A DNA stretch of 64,000 bases. It comes from Limanda limanda (lineage: Eukaryota; Chordata; Actinopteri; Pleuronectiformes; Pleuronectidae). The DNA is taken from the NCBI RefSeq assembly GCF_963576545.1, contig NC_083648.1, positions 22,723,542 to 22,787,541 of the forward strand, given 5' to 3'. The notes under the pieces were generated by a model. That model had not been told where the DNA came from. It ran no database searches and saw only the letters and a list, made by a program, of their open reading frames with translations. A program made the position numbers and the translations under genes. This document shows positions 39,405-52,740 of this stretch, one piece after another; within the stretch, counting starts at the first letter, position 1; every line of letters starts with the position of its first letter.

Positions 39405-42400
39405 AGTGAGGGGGAGAGGAAGACAGAGAATGTCTGTGTGTGTAACATTTATCTTTTTTACATATTAATTCACGTTTGTCTGAAAATCTGAAAACAACCA
39501 CTAACTGGTCATTTATTTAGGATTCACAATGTGAAACAGTGCTGGACGTGCTGTTAGTGTCTGGACGCTTCTGATGCATTTGATGATGCCTGATTATTGG
39601 TTAATTGATTGACCAGCAACCTAGAAAGGTCACTGATAACATTAGTCTAAAAGAAGACATCCCATCAAATCTCTCTCTTTGTAGTCTAGAGAATTTCTCA
39701 TTAGGGCACATTACGTCGACTGGTTGATTAAATATTTCAAGCATGTTATGATGATATGATACTGACAAAGACAATCCAATGCACGTGTCGGTCAACTAGT
39801 CACTCCACTATTACATGAATTCTGATGAAATATCATTCATGGTTCCTGAAGAACGAAAGTCGACCTAGTTGATGAACTGACTTTTTCATCCAACACCACC
39901 ACTACACTGACACTCTTGACATTCTCTTAATTTATCTTGACATTTTTGGCAGATATCTAAGGTCCTCAGATGATGAACCCTCACTTCTCTTGTGGGGCCA
40001 CCATGAATTCCATTTGAACGTCAGATTGGTAAGATTGCAATGAGATTTGACACAAATGTCATTTTTCCTGTGATTACTGCAATTACGTTATCAGTTTAAG
40101 CCCTTTTAGAGCTAATTAGCAAATGCAAGTATGCTGACAAAGTAAACTTCTTTTTAAGACTTAATCTGTATTTAAAGATGAAAAACTAACTATTTTAGCG
40201 TTTTTGGCCTCAAGACTATTTTCCTTACTTGCACGGTGACCTCTTTACTCCTAACATTGACAGACAACTCCAGCTCAGTGCACTTGTGAACTCTCAGCTC
40301 TCAATCAACTCAGAGCGAGCTCTGCCGTACATTAACTTGCATTGAAACCACACAGCCCGCTGAGATAGGTTTTGCAGCATGGGGTCCAAATACTTATGAA
40401 TCCATAAACCTCGGGCACTGTGAGTTAAATACATATGTATCTCTCACATATTTCTATTTAGATTAATGTAAAAAATATTCAAATTGAAGCTGAGACTTGG
40501 CACTGTAAGGCCTGGTGCACACAAGAGGTTTTCCAACAGGCAGATTTGAATTACAGATTTATCCTATTTATAATATTTTAATGATCTGAATCCACACACT
40601 CGATGATTGGGCCAGTATGTAAGACCACACACTTGCCCTTCGTAGTAAACAATTTCATACTGGTGATTCCAGACACCTCGTAGAAACTGTGTGATTCTTC
40701 TTTTTGTTCCTCTGTTTTTTGGCTGTAAAACAATTTGTAGGTGCATTACAGCCATCTCTTGAGCTGGAGTGTGGAAAATTGCATGGGTAAACATGACTTC
40801 AGAAAAAAACAAAAAAAACATGGAGGAGGACCAAAGTCGTGGGTTGGATGTAGTCATGGCTGAGCAGGCAGAATGAGTTTATACATTTTGCAGCAGGAGC
40901 TGGAGGTGAGGTGGGAATTTGTTGTTTTTGGTTGCAGCAAAACAAGTAGGCAACTTGGTCACCTCACTCTCATTGGCTATTTCTGTCAGATGTTTGATAT
41001 TTAAATCAGGATTGGGGAGGCTTCAGCTCAATCTGTAGCATTCAGATTATTTTGTAAACCCCTCGAACCACAGTTGTCAGAAGGGGCAAATCAGGTCAAA
41101 AATCTGCCCAATTATCCTCTAGTGTGCAGCAACTCTAAGATAACAGCCATGTTATTATGTCACACTAAATGTGTAAAAGACCAACAGAATGGACCAGCTC
41201 CAGTTATACTTCCTGATTTATTTTTATTGAAGCAAAACAGGCATGACTTAATCGTGAAATACCATTATAATTTAGGTTAACTGAAAAAAGAAGGCTAAAA
41301 GCACCCACAACATATTTCCTGATAAATATATTTTTATTTTTGTGCAAATTCAATTTTCTAAGTGACCTCACCAAGTGTTCGATATTCCCTGCAGGATGCT
41401 GCTATACGAGCATTGTCTGTTCCATCTCATTAGCCATCTTAAATGCATAATGCACAGGATATATCTGCTTCCATCCCGTCTGGGGTGGGGCTGTTTGGGT
41501 TTTCCAAGAACGCTGTGTGACAGCCCTGTCACCATAACCTCTTGGTAAACCAGAAGATAGAATGTGCTGCTAAAAGATTTCAGGCAGTATACCTGAGTCA
41601 AAAATATTCTTCTTCACGGGGCAAATCTGCATGGGTTAAAAATATCTTCTCTAAAACAATATTCTTGGCCAGTATGTGTAAACTTTTGATCGTATCAAGT
41701 GGTATGAATAAACTCCATGAAAGAATAACTACAGTTTGGATACTTGCATCTGATTCGTTGCCAAACTGTGAAAACAGATGAACAGTCCATACTTAGCATG
41801 ATATTCTTTAACAGAGGGAGAGCATTTTCATGATTGTGAAAGTCACATTTTAGTCCTGTTACTCAATTTACTTCCCACCTATATGAGAAGAAAAAACATG
41901 CTTAGGTATTTCATTAAAAATCCAATTAGTTTTTACAGCTTCATGCTGATTATTTAAATCATTGCAATTGCGTCAGTGTAATTATATAGTTTCCTGCTTG
42001 GAGAATATATTTTTCTTATATTCTAAAACCCTCCTCTGTACAGGCAACTGTAACCTTTTTTGACAAACAGTCTTATTACTTTGTTTTTATGAAGAAATTG
42101 TAGGGCTGCGGAGGAGGGAAAAATACATAACGCATATGAATTAGATATGTTGAAGATTCTGCCGCAGAGTCGTGTCAGTTTCTAATTTAAAATGATCAAA
42201 AAAGTTTCATGAGCACAATTAAAGAAGAACCGAATGTTTCTGTATCTGAATATACAAGCGGCCTCTCGAAGTAAGAGGGGCAATAATAAAAATACAATAT
42301 ATACATATAATAAAATACATATTTTTGCATAAAAGAAAGTTTCTCTCAGATTGACAACATACAAATTAAGTAAACTGATTTGTCTGTATCAAGACACTCT

Positions 42401-43010
42401 GGGTTTCGATCTACAGGTTAGTTTTTTATCATTTCTCAGGGGATTTTGTCATTCTGAAAACTCGACTGCAGGATAAAATGTCATGCAGACCTACATCCAT
42501 TTGGTATGTAAAGGGTACAATAAAAATAAGCTTTGAAACGAGATGTATTCTTTCTTACACTAAAATAATCTTTAAAAATAGCTTGAAAAAAGACCAATTA
42601 GATGCTGCGTGGTCAGGACCACAGCTTTCTAAAATATTATATTGGGTCTCATTGTGGAGTTTGTGATTGTGCCTGCCACACTGAACAGTTATGGGAGAAA
42701 GAAAGTAAAGCTGACTGAGGACATAAGGAAGGAAAATGCTAAGCATGGTGAAGGTGAAGATTAGAAGAGCATCTGTGAGCAGCCTGATGTTCCTCTGACC
42801 ACAGCTGCTAACTGACGGTGAACGAAAAATGAAGGAAAACAAGATGAAAGTACACATAAGCTCTATATTCACAGACGAAAAAACTGAGACAGAGAGGAAA
42901 TGGAAGATGAAGTCATTTTGTTGATTGAAAAGATACTATACAATTTGGGGCTTCAAGGATGTTTTTGATTTTTCCACTTGTAACTTTTTGGACCTTACCG
43001 TACCACTCAC

Positions 43011-43153
43011 CAGGCGTGAGGTCCATATTGTTCTTGTCGTTACAGCCCTGGAGGGAGTCCAGGGTGCGGGTGACTTGGCTGGCAAATTCCTCACCGCCGT
43101 TCATACATTCCCGCTGCAGATGGTGACGCAGGTCGGTGATGTCGTACTCGTAC
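43011..43153 (-). CDS. astn1: astrotactin 1, cytosolic-loop exon
   Basis: The 143-nt exon enters at phase 2 and leaves at phase 1. The acceptor is catccaaag/GTACGAG, which is weak: AAG rather than CAG, and a poor pyrimidine tract. The donor is CCTG/gtgagt. It encodes [20 protein letters not shown], then [17 protein letters not shown] and [10 protein letters not shown]. The match to human ASTN1 as remembered is almost residue for residue; ASTN2 is clearly different here. It lies in the cytosolic loop, shortly after the first membrane span. Confidence 0.95.
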
Positions 43154-43538
43154 CTTTGGATGAGGTTATATATCAATGAATGTCACATGATCTTGACTCA
43201 TCTGAATTAGAAAAGAAAAGCTCACAATTGGCTAATGTGCTTGATGGGGCATTTCAAATTCGAATTTGGGGAAGAATGTGTAAATTCTGTAAATTACACT
43301 GGTTCTGTAGCATTTAGCAAAAAATTACTTATATTCTTTTTTAAGCCTCAATTAATTAGTAACATTTTGATAATAGTAAAATACTATTACTGTCTGGATG
43401 TTGAATTTTACACATTTATATCCTCTTTGTAAATGAAAAACAACCTCCACCGGTTATGCATGTAATAATCTGGTTACTTCCAGGTACTTTGCGTTTAACC
43501 ATTTCACATTCGTTCATCCACTCGAAACCTACTTGTAC
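43154..43538 (-). other. astn1: short astn1 intron
   Basis: A 385-bp intron, the shortest in the window. AT-rich, with no repeat or gene seen. Confidence 0.88.
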
Positions 43539-43789
43539 CCGTCGAGGATCGGGGTCTCCCGGATGCTGAGCGTGCCGCTGGAGTTTGGCCCCTGACCACG
43601 GGAGTTCCTCAAGCTTTCCCGGGCCTGGCCGCCCATCAGCACTGAGGGGATGTAGTGGATCTCATTAGCCGCCTCAGCACTGGCACTCTTCTGGGGCTGA
43701 GGGATGCGGCGGCGTTTGCACCAGCGCCTGCGGGTGTAGAGGATCAGGACCAGACACAGGATGGACAGCAGAAGGGCGATCATCCCGCC
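43539..43789 (-). CDS. astn1: astrotactin 1, exon encoding transmembrane segment 1
   Basis: The 251-nt exon starts at phase 0 after acceptor cttccctcag/GGCGGG. It opens with the hydrophobic span [19 protein letters not shown] strongly basic stop-transfer stretch follows, [10 protein letters not shown], then [38 protein letters not shown] and IRETPILDG. This matches human ASTN1 from memory. Two donors 6 nt apart fit the frame: GACGG/gtacaa (end 43539) gives the known GYEYD junction. TACAA/gtaggt (end 43533) would insert two residues (GYKYEYD) and looks the stronger donor. A (CT)n tract lies about 30-50 nt before the acceptor in the transcript. Confidence 0.94.
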
Positions 43790-43817
43790 CTGAGGGAAGG
43801 AGGGTGGCATTTGGAGC

Positions 43818-43836
43818 AGAGAGAGAGAGAGAGAGA
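43818..43836. repeat. astn1: (GA)n, read as (CU)n before an astn1 acceptor
   Basis: A GA run on the plus strand gives a CU tract about 30-50 nt upstream of the acceptor at 43790 in the transcript. Confidence 0.85.
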
Positions 43837-45071
43837 AAAAAGGAGAGAGCTTCAAAGGCGAGAACAGAGACAGAGATTCATGCCAAGTAGAATGTGAATC
43901 AAAGTCCCAGTCATGAAACCAGCAGTATAATATGAAAAACATTTCAGATGCAATTTAATGAATAACACCTACAGTGTTTTTAAATGACAGCGGCTGCCAT
44001 GCTACTGTGCAGCCATTTCACCTTGAAAGAAAGCACGGGGAAGTGCACAATATAGCTGTTGATTGATTGCTAGTAATTTAAGGCTTGTGCATGGGTCAAC
44101 AGCCACAGCAAGCTACACATGCCCTGTGATTAGCTATATTTGAACAAAATGTATCCACACTAACAGTAATGACATCAATGTCAACTTGTTGAAGCGGAAC
44201 TTCTCAACTTTGGGACAATTTGTGCAGTTTGGTGTAATAGGATGAAACTACAAAAAAAACAAAGTTGTGGTTTTTCTTTCTTAGCACGGGAACTTATTCA
44301 ACTCCAAGGGTTGTTTAGCTTTTTTTCACACATATTCTAGGGCACCTTTGTTAAGGTTAAATTCCTGTTCCCTGCAAAAAATGTTAGTGATCGGTTATAA
44401 CATAGTGGAAGTATTTGCTGAAATTTGGAAGTAAACAGATGATTGTAGAGGAACTAACATTTTAGCCAGATTAAAGCATCAAATGGTGTTGGAACTAGAT
44501 CTAATCACATTCATCTTCTCCTACAAATAAGTATCCTGTATTCTGATCCCCTGTTTGCTTTCCATGGTTGACATTAAAAAAGGCAAAACAATGTGATAGC
44601 TTATAAAGATCTTGTAACCTACATATAAACAGCTCATGGACATATTAACAATGTTGAAACCTAGATTTGTATTCAATGCCATCGCTTTGCCTGTGTATAC
44701 TATGCCGGTGATCGGTGCTCTTATCAAGATACGGCATGTTTGATAATCTGGCTTTCACAGCACCCAGTGCTAAGCTGCTGCAGTCTTATGCTTGTGCTCT
44801 TTGTGTATGCTCGCTATCTGATCAACGCCTACTTAGTGAGTAAATAACAATATCAGTGTTTGCTGTTTTATCATCTTTTCTTTTGTAAATAAGGCTTTCT
44901 GAGCCACTGCCAAGCCAATGCTATCATTGTGTAGCCTATATATACTTACACAATTATTAGCCAAATATAATTTTTTTAATAAAAATGAACAACTTATTAC
45001 CATATGAATGCAAGACAAAATGCACAATCAAAGTACATTGTATAGCATGTATCTTTGTTACGGATCTATTT

Positions 45072-45720
45072 CTAATGAGAAATTAGGGTTTTCGACCACA
45101 TCACCTTCATATTGTCTGCTGGTGTCGGTGGAGTGAGTGCTGGGCTACTGGGGACAGTGCTTGTTGCACAGTGTGACAGCAGCAGGAGCGACCCTTTGAA
45201 CCCTGCAGGTGGAGCTGCCCAGTGCTGTCCAAGTCCTCTGAGTGGAAAGAGGACTTGGCCAATCTCTCCCTCTCCCTCCCCTGTATCCAGGGGGCATGGC
45301 AGGACAGAGACTGCCCTCTTGACCATTTCAATCAGTCTTTTCCTGTCTGCTGTTGAGATGCCGCAGCCCCAACAGACCACTCCATAACAAATGGCTGATG
45401 TCACCGTAGAGTCATAAAAGGTCTTAAGTAGTGTGCCTCCCCCCCTTCCCACAGCCCCAAAGACCGGCGTTTCCTCAGCAGATAAAGTCGTCTCTGGCCT
45501 TTCTAGTTTTGTGTGTCATAACTGTCTGTCCAGTTTTACAATCTCAACCCTGAATGTGAACTGGTGTGGGTGGGTGGTGTTTGATTTCCTGCAGGACTCT
45601 ATCAACAGCTCATTGGTTTGTTCCAGTGTTTACCTGGAGGCTGTTCCACTGACACCAGCCCACAAAGCCATGGCTTGGTCATGCATACTCCTCATAAGTG
45701 AGAGATGTTTCCCTTTTTAA
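45072..45720 (-). pseudogene. decayed LINE fragment, C-terminal end of reverse transcriptase protein
   Basis: Minus-strand translation gives LLKTFYDSTVTSAICYGVVC, then WGCGISTADRKRLIEMVKRA. These are conserved residues downstream of the catalytic region in fish non-LTR retrotransposons of the L2/CR1/Rex type. Upstream pieces such as GQRRLYLLRK are found in other frames, so there are several frameshifts. Only the C-terminal third or less is present. The family name cannot be fixed without comparison. Confidence 0.65.
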
Positions 45721-48700
45721 CATCTGAAAAATAATTCAGCCCAAAGAGGTACAACTCTCCAATATTTGACCAAAATTTGAAACTCGTAACAGCACTGGCT
45801 GCAACACACCATTTTCAGACAACAAATCAACTTGGTGAGTAGTAATAATTGGCAAAACTAAGACAAAAGTTGCTATGATACCCCCTGATCATTTCCAAAG
45901 TTTTTAGGCTACATCCACACTGCTACATTAATTCTACTACTGATACACCTGGCATGCGCCTGCCAGTCATACTGTGAGTTTTAGAGACGCTAAAAAATAA
46001 GTTTAGACATTTTTTGTTTGAAACTGAGATGTTAGTAAACAGTGATTTTACATTTACAACCGCTTTCTGATTGTTTTTTTCATAACGTAGGCAATGCTGA
46101 TTAGTCAGGCTCCTATAAGATGACCCCTTTCCAGAAGAAAACAACAGGCATTAGCCTCGGCTGCCAGTGTAGAACGCAACATGGATAATCGATTACAAGC
46201 ATTGCTGATCCACTTAATTCTGCATTTTACAATAATACAGCTGCTTCCACGTTTAGAAAACAAGCAACTATCTGAGCATTCTGCGACAATTCTACAAACA
46301 ACCAAATGCTTGATGTGCTCCAGGAATCCTAATACCATATGACCGGGTGATTTCCCACGACCACTTTTGTTTTAATCATTCCCTTTCACATTTTTATGAC
46401 ATGTAAGGCAGATTATGGGAGTTGAAGGATGCAGTAGCATCCACACCACCACAACCACCACCACCACCCCCCATGGGCATAGAGCACTGGGCACAGGCAT
46501 AAGATGGACAGATGAAGGGCACTGAGCCTGCCCTGAGGACAGGGTTAGCAGGGGGACAGAGGCAGAATCAGACAGGAAGTGGAGAGAAAGAGAAAGACAG
46601 CAAGACACAGCGGAAGACACAGTGGAAAATGTGAGAGCAAACTCAAGAGAATCTGGCTGAGAAGGTGCAAACGGATCAAAGTCAAAGCCCAGTCTGAAGA
46701 GACACAGGAAATAGACAGTGATTGTCAGTTTGATATCTGACCTTATATCTTCCATGTATAAAAGCAATGAGAACAGGTTTCTGGATGGTTTGATTTAAGT
46801 GATTCTTTGTCTAATTCCATTATTTGCATTATCACAGAATGTGACAATTTACATAAAGTGACAGGGGAGATGAGATAACATGCAGACATGAGCGAAATGA
46901 GGATTTAATGTTGCATGTACAGCATCCATGCTCCTGCCTAATCTGATGCTACCCAGCTGGGAACTGAAGTCCAAATCAGATACTCTGTGCAATTGAAAAG
47001 ATGTCAAAGAGAGTTATGAAAATGTCAAGGTGACAACTCAAAGAGAGGAAGTCTGCAGCAATTTGCCAACAGTGATGAATTGAAAAAAAGGGTGAATCCA
47101 TCTCAGTCAGACGATAACAAGTCCATTTTAAATTAGAACAAAATGAACTGAATAATGTTTCCATGTAGCCTAATGGATACAGATGTTTGTGTCTTTACTG
47201 ACTGTGCCACACGTACCCTGACCCAAAGTGATCCAAAACATAATTTCTGTTTTCCTTAAAACAATTTCTTACAACAAAATGACAAAGGTCACACAAATCA
47301 TAACACCAAGGGTAAAATCAAACCTGCAGTGAAGAATTTGAATCAGTCACACAAGCAGGGTTGTGAAAAGCTGCTAATTAAATATGATAAAATGAAATGT
47401 GTATTCAAATCTGTAATTTGTTTTCTTTTTTAAATCCCTTTTCAAATATGTTAGGACTTGTGAGCCTGAATAGAACCATGGGATTTCAGTTGATCAATTT
47501 GAATTTCTGGCATAAGTAGCCTTCTATTTGCATAGTTTGTTTGCCTAATTTGCATAATCAAGGACATTAACAAATGATACAGGCCACTCATGCCCTGTAA
47601 TGATTACATTTGCCGCACCTTGAAAGTCATTGATGAAGTCAACAGTGAATGCTCCTCGCTCGTCTTATAACAGGCAACAAATTGAATAAAGTGAATATTT
47701 CCCAGCATGTTTTACTCCAGATCTCTGTGACAAACGAAGAGCCTTGGAACTTGACACTTGACAAAGGATTGAATGGGATGTGAAAGTGGTTTGCAATAGA
47801 CAAAGAATGTTCAATAAAATGCTGCAGTTCACAACTCTACAAAGCATTTTAGCCTCTTTAAGCTTTTGAAGTAGGATTTTGCTGCCTTTATTGTACAGCC
47901 TCTCTACTTTCATTAAAAGCATTGCAGCAGTATCAAGACGCTATTTCCAGCAAAAAGTAACTCTAATAAAATGGAAAACTGTATTTCATCTGATTAGTAT
48001 CAAGAGGCTGAGAGAAGTGATTCATTTATTTCATGTAGAAATACAAGACATTGATACATCTCTACATCTATGTGAGACACTGTATTTTCACGCAACATCT
48101 TCCGCACTCCTGTCCGTCCTGGGAGAGGGATCACTCAATTTCTCTCTGACGTTTCCATGTAACCCCCCACCCCCCTTATCACTCCTCACATTCACTCTCG
48201 GCAAGGCCCCTGTTGTTCAGAAGAAACAGATCCCAGCTGTCTGATGTTTCTGATCATCCCAAATGATGATATTTATCCAGGCGTGACTGTTGCTGGCTGG
48301 TCATCCACAGTCCACAGAACCATAGCTCTGTGTTTTAAGTTGGAATCTGACGAGAGATTCAAAGCGCTCCTCCGGTGGTAGGTGATGAGCTGCAGTGGTG
48401 TGATAGAAACACAGATCCACCTGTGTAGACATCAGTATTGATTCAAAATGACAAGGACTTAAAAAAATGTGTGGAAAACACATTGGGTGTAGACAAATGG
48501 GGGGGAAACAGAAGGATGAGGGAGAAATGACCTGTCACCGGAGGCAGGATTATTGTGCAATTTAGAGTCGTGTAAACATGTCAAGTTGCGATTTGATTTT
48601 GTCAAAATGGAAAAAAATTGCTTGTCATGTTTCCAAGTGTCTTTATCGTTTGAAGAGAGGTTTAATGTGGTCAAATAAAGAGCAGCGTTATGGGAAGCTT

Positions 48701-49447
48701 GTCATTTGATAACTGAGCATCTGAATATATATAACTATTAAAGTGCAGATGTAATGCTTAGTGCCACAGTTTGTGTCTATTCAACACTGAGTAAATTTGA
48801 ATAAGATGTCAAACGTCAAGTACTTCAAATGGTTCTCAATCAAATCTACCGCAGTGACATATACAATTCAAACCCATCCACCTGCATTAGCAGCCATCTA
48901 TAGAGGGGCTAGTATAGAAGATATGGAAAAAGCACAATTTAATGCTCGGCATTACTTGGAGTCAAAGTGAGGACTAAGTGGACTGTGTCCTCTTATCGAG
49001 CCAATAAAACCAAACCACATATCAAAGCATGCCAGCTCTCCAGACCCATAATCCACTTACTAACGGATGAGGATGATGTTATAATGGCTCCAGTGCTCCT
49101 CATGACTTACATTTCTGTCTTGCAAGTTCTGAATGGAGGAGAGATGAAGCGGCCTTCCTCAGTTTGACACAACAGGCATGGTCTTCGAACTGAGCTATCA
49201 ATCTGTCACTTAGGAGGCATTAGGACGCAGGAAGGCGGAAAAAGATCTCCACTATCTGACAGCTACAAGATAGCAAGAGGAAGTTCCTTTCTTTGAATAG
49301 AATAAAACCTTATCGTAGCCAAGAGGCTGATTGGATTCAATATCGAGACCCAATATTAATGATGGAAAATAACAGTATTCATGCACTGAATCCTCTCATG
49401 CACAGGTTATTATGCTAATTCCTGAATCCAGGGTTTGCGTTTTCAAA

Positions 49448-49464
49448 GATAGATAGATAGATAA
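49448..49464 (+). repeat. (GATA)n short run
   Basis: Four GATA-type units, followed by aaagtatcattaatga. This resembles the tail of fish LINE-derived repeats, but it is too short to assign. Confidence 0.6.
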
Positions 49465-52439
49465 AGTATCATTAATGAGAGAAAAGGTTTTCATAATTAC
49501 TTTTCTTTTTCTGACAGGACTACATGTAGCATATCATGTTCTTATCATGTGTGTTTATTGAAGCAAATTTTCATAATTGGGTTATATATTTAGCTCTACG
49601 TCTTTTAGGGCAGCAACAAGAAAATTGCAATACTTGTGTTATGCATTATGCAATTTTAAGGAACATGATTTGCTATCATGCAATATTATTCAATATTCTG
49701 CAATACTATACACTATGCTGTACTCTAATGGCCCCAACATGTGATTTATAATATTTCCCAATTACTCCTCATCAATACCAGTTATGTTTAAAAATTGTCT
49801 CTTACATGTTGAATTATACGTCCTTTCAGATCTAACATCACATGTTGCACTGTCTGTCTACATGCATAGTACCCTAGATTCAGCTGGTTTCTGGATATGT
49901 ATGTGCACTTCATATTGTGAATCTCTATCGGCACAAATGTTTTACTGCTCAAGTGACTTTCATTTCCCAAAGTTTCACTGCACAAATCCAAAACTCATTT
50001 TTTCGCTCGGTCAGACGTGACTAATTCATTTGGTGGCAGTGAATGAGAGGTGGCAAATCACTGCGTATCTACAAATACTGTGGAAATTAGAAATATACGG
50101 TAGATTGCAAGGAAAATAATGGCTTAGGTGTTCCGCACAAAACCCTAGGATATTCAATTATGATTAGTCGGGGAATTGAGATGATTATTGACTCCTTTGG
50201 TTCAGATGCCTTGTCCTGAGGAGCAGAATGTCATGCAATGTAATCAGACTTTAAATGGAAAACACATAACACTACTTTCCAATCTTTTTTCAACCCTAAC
50301 CCTATTTCTCAATTTGAAAAAAAAAGAACGAGAAATGTGTTTTCTTTTATAGGACAAAGACACTGCAGAGCTAGTTTATTACACCATCTAAAATGTAATT
50401 GAATTATAAAATATGAGCAAGGCTGATGCTTTCAATCTCAGCATTTACAAATTAAATAAAAGTGGCTGCAAAAACATGTCCCTTTATATCTCAGTGATGT
50501 CTGCGGCCGTGAGGAAAAGTATTACCAAGCAGGTACGGCAGCAGCTTATACAAGAAAAAATTGGCACGGACACAACCGGAGGTGCCTCTGATTTTTTGTG
50601 CTTTTCCCTTTTTCTTTTCCGGTCCTTTCAGTCAGGCTTGTCTGTAAAGGAAATTAAATTGAGGCTAAAAGTCCACGGTTCTTTTTTAGTCTGTGTGATG
50701 GCAGTGTGGTGCCCTCTACATTTGCGAAGGGAGAATAAATCAGCCAAGCAGCATGTAACATTGCAGCCCCTGTGCAAGTCTGATTTATTAAAAGCATGCC
50801 GCCGCCTTCATAAAACACTGGCCTTCTCGCTCAAATCCCAACACGGAGCGGAAATTATTTGATTCCGACGCTGTATCAAGTCTGACTGACTTGTCCTTGC
50901 GCTCGCTGATACTCAGCTTGAGGCCCTAAACAAACACAAGAGTGGAAAGAAAAATAACAAAAAAATAATAATTAAATAACAAAACACACTGGCTTAATAG
51001 TTTGGCAGTTTAGTCCTTTGACTTCTTGGTTATCCAACACTGCTCTTGTCACAACATTTAGCAAATAGGATGACAACATAACCGCTGTTATTTTAAAGTG
51101 GACTTGTCTAATTGGTGTTCCATGTTGTGACAGGTGAAAGGAAGATGCAGTCAGAGCAGTGGCAACCTTTAGTTTGCTCAATTAACAGGGAAGCTTCCAT
51201 ATATCATCCTGTGAAAGAAAAGGAAACAGGAGGAAAAACAGCTGCAAGCAGTCCAGTCACTCAGAGTTATGTTTCCAGCCAACTGACATTAAACCATGTT
51301 TTATATTCACCTTTCTTTATGCTCTAATGTTAACCAACTCGCCAGCAGCTGTTATGGCCATTGAAGGCTTTTGTGGCCGTGCTCGGGTCCACGACCAGCG
51401 AGCCACGTTTCAATGATTGAATCCATTGGTATTGCTATTTGGCCAGTAGGAAAAAGCGTTGACCAATCAGAGCTTTGCATTTGCATTTAAAAATACTGAC
51501 CCACCGGGCTACCTAAAGCCTGCTACCTCTTATTTTATATATATAATCTTACATTTCGCCATTGCCTGTGATGTGGATCGGATATTTTGGTGAGCACTTC
51601 CTGCCATGATTGCTTCCTCTTTTCAAACATTTCATATGTGACCCCTGTTGTTGTTGAGGTGGCAAAATAAGTAACTCATGATGCAAGGGTTAGGGTTTTT
51701 ACTGCTATAACCGGCCTATTTTGGATATGTTAGACCTCTTTGTAAAGATCCTTTTAGATGATTCGTGTCAACACAAGAACAATTCATTGCAGAATGAATA
51801 ATCCATTTAGTACATTTCACATGTTGATAGCAAAACCTTTTAACCCCAGATTTCCACATCTCCAAGGCTACATCCATAACAATACACTTTGCTGTTTTAA
51901 GTCCACTTGGCAGGTTGTCTACACAGAAAACACTACACACAAAAAACAACAATGGTCTAAACTAAGATGACGGATTTCCTGTCTTGGACTGACGCAGAGC
52001 AGGAACTGCTACTGACAGTGAGTTCATGTGATCTCCTCTGCTCTCTATTGATTTGTATATAATTATATTGTACTGTTGATGTCTTTCCCTTCAAAAAGGT
52101 TGGCTTGATAAATGCTTTTTGTGATATTTGTTTATTTTCGTGTCATACATTAATCTTGCCCTCTTGTATATTTTATTAAATCTAAACTCTTAAAGTTGAA
52201 AACACAATAAATGTCATCAGAAATGGTGACGAGCTCGAATGCAATCAATAGACCAGTGCAAGTTTTAAGACAATTTGTGGATGTTAAATCTTTCCTCCTC
52301 TTTCACCAGGAGAAACTGCCCCTGAGAGCTCACACAGCTTCAGTGTCAACTGAAGATTACACATTCCGTTTGTAATGTCATCCATTGCTGGTGTGAGTGC
52401 AGTTTTAAAGAAAGAAAGGGGGATTTTCATTTAGTTGTT

Positions 52440-52740
52440 TTGTTTTTGTGGAAAAACCAACCCCGCGGTGCTGTGTTGTCTGCATCAGAGATTCAGCAGC
52501 ACAACAAACAGGCGAGGCGTTCGGGCTGTGTGCCTTCGCTGCAGCCCATAGGGGAGCTATGGATTGGTGCGTCTCACTCGGCAGGCTTTTCAAAAACACG
52601 CCAAGCTGTGATGCTCAGAGAGCGGCCCCGGAGGCTGGGACTGAGCCGAGGCTGCAGCTTTACAAGTGGTCAGGGCTGCATCGATTTAAGATTTATTCAA
52701 CCAATGCTATCAATGCAGGTTTTGGACGGGTCACCGTACG
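52440..52740. other. GC-rich patch in intron, possible regulatory element or cryptic exon
   Basis: This stretch stands out from its AT-rich surroundings. It has several CpG dinucleotides (ccgcgg, gaggcgttcgg, gcggccccgg, gggtcaccgtacg). A 175-residue open frame on the plus strand at 52448-52975, the longest in the window, starts here, but it has no recognisable domain. It ends in low-complexity and hydrophobic residues encoded by AT-rich DNA. A noncoding regulatory element is as likely as anything. Confidence 0.3.

Noticed and set aside
40500..40870. A bounded DNA transposon
   Set aside because: The text resembles known fish repeats, but no inverted ends or target duplication could be found.
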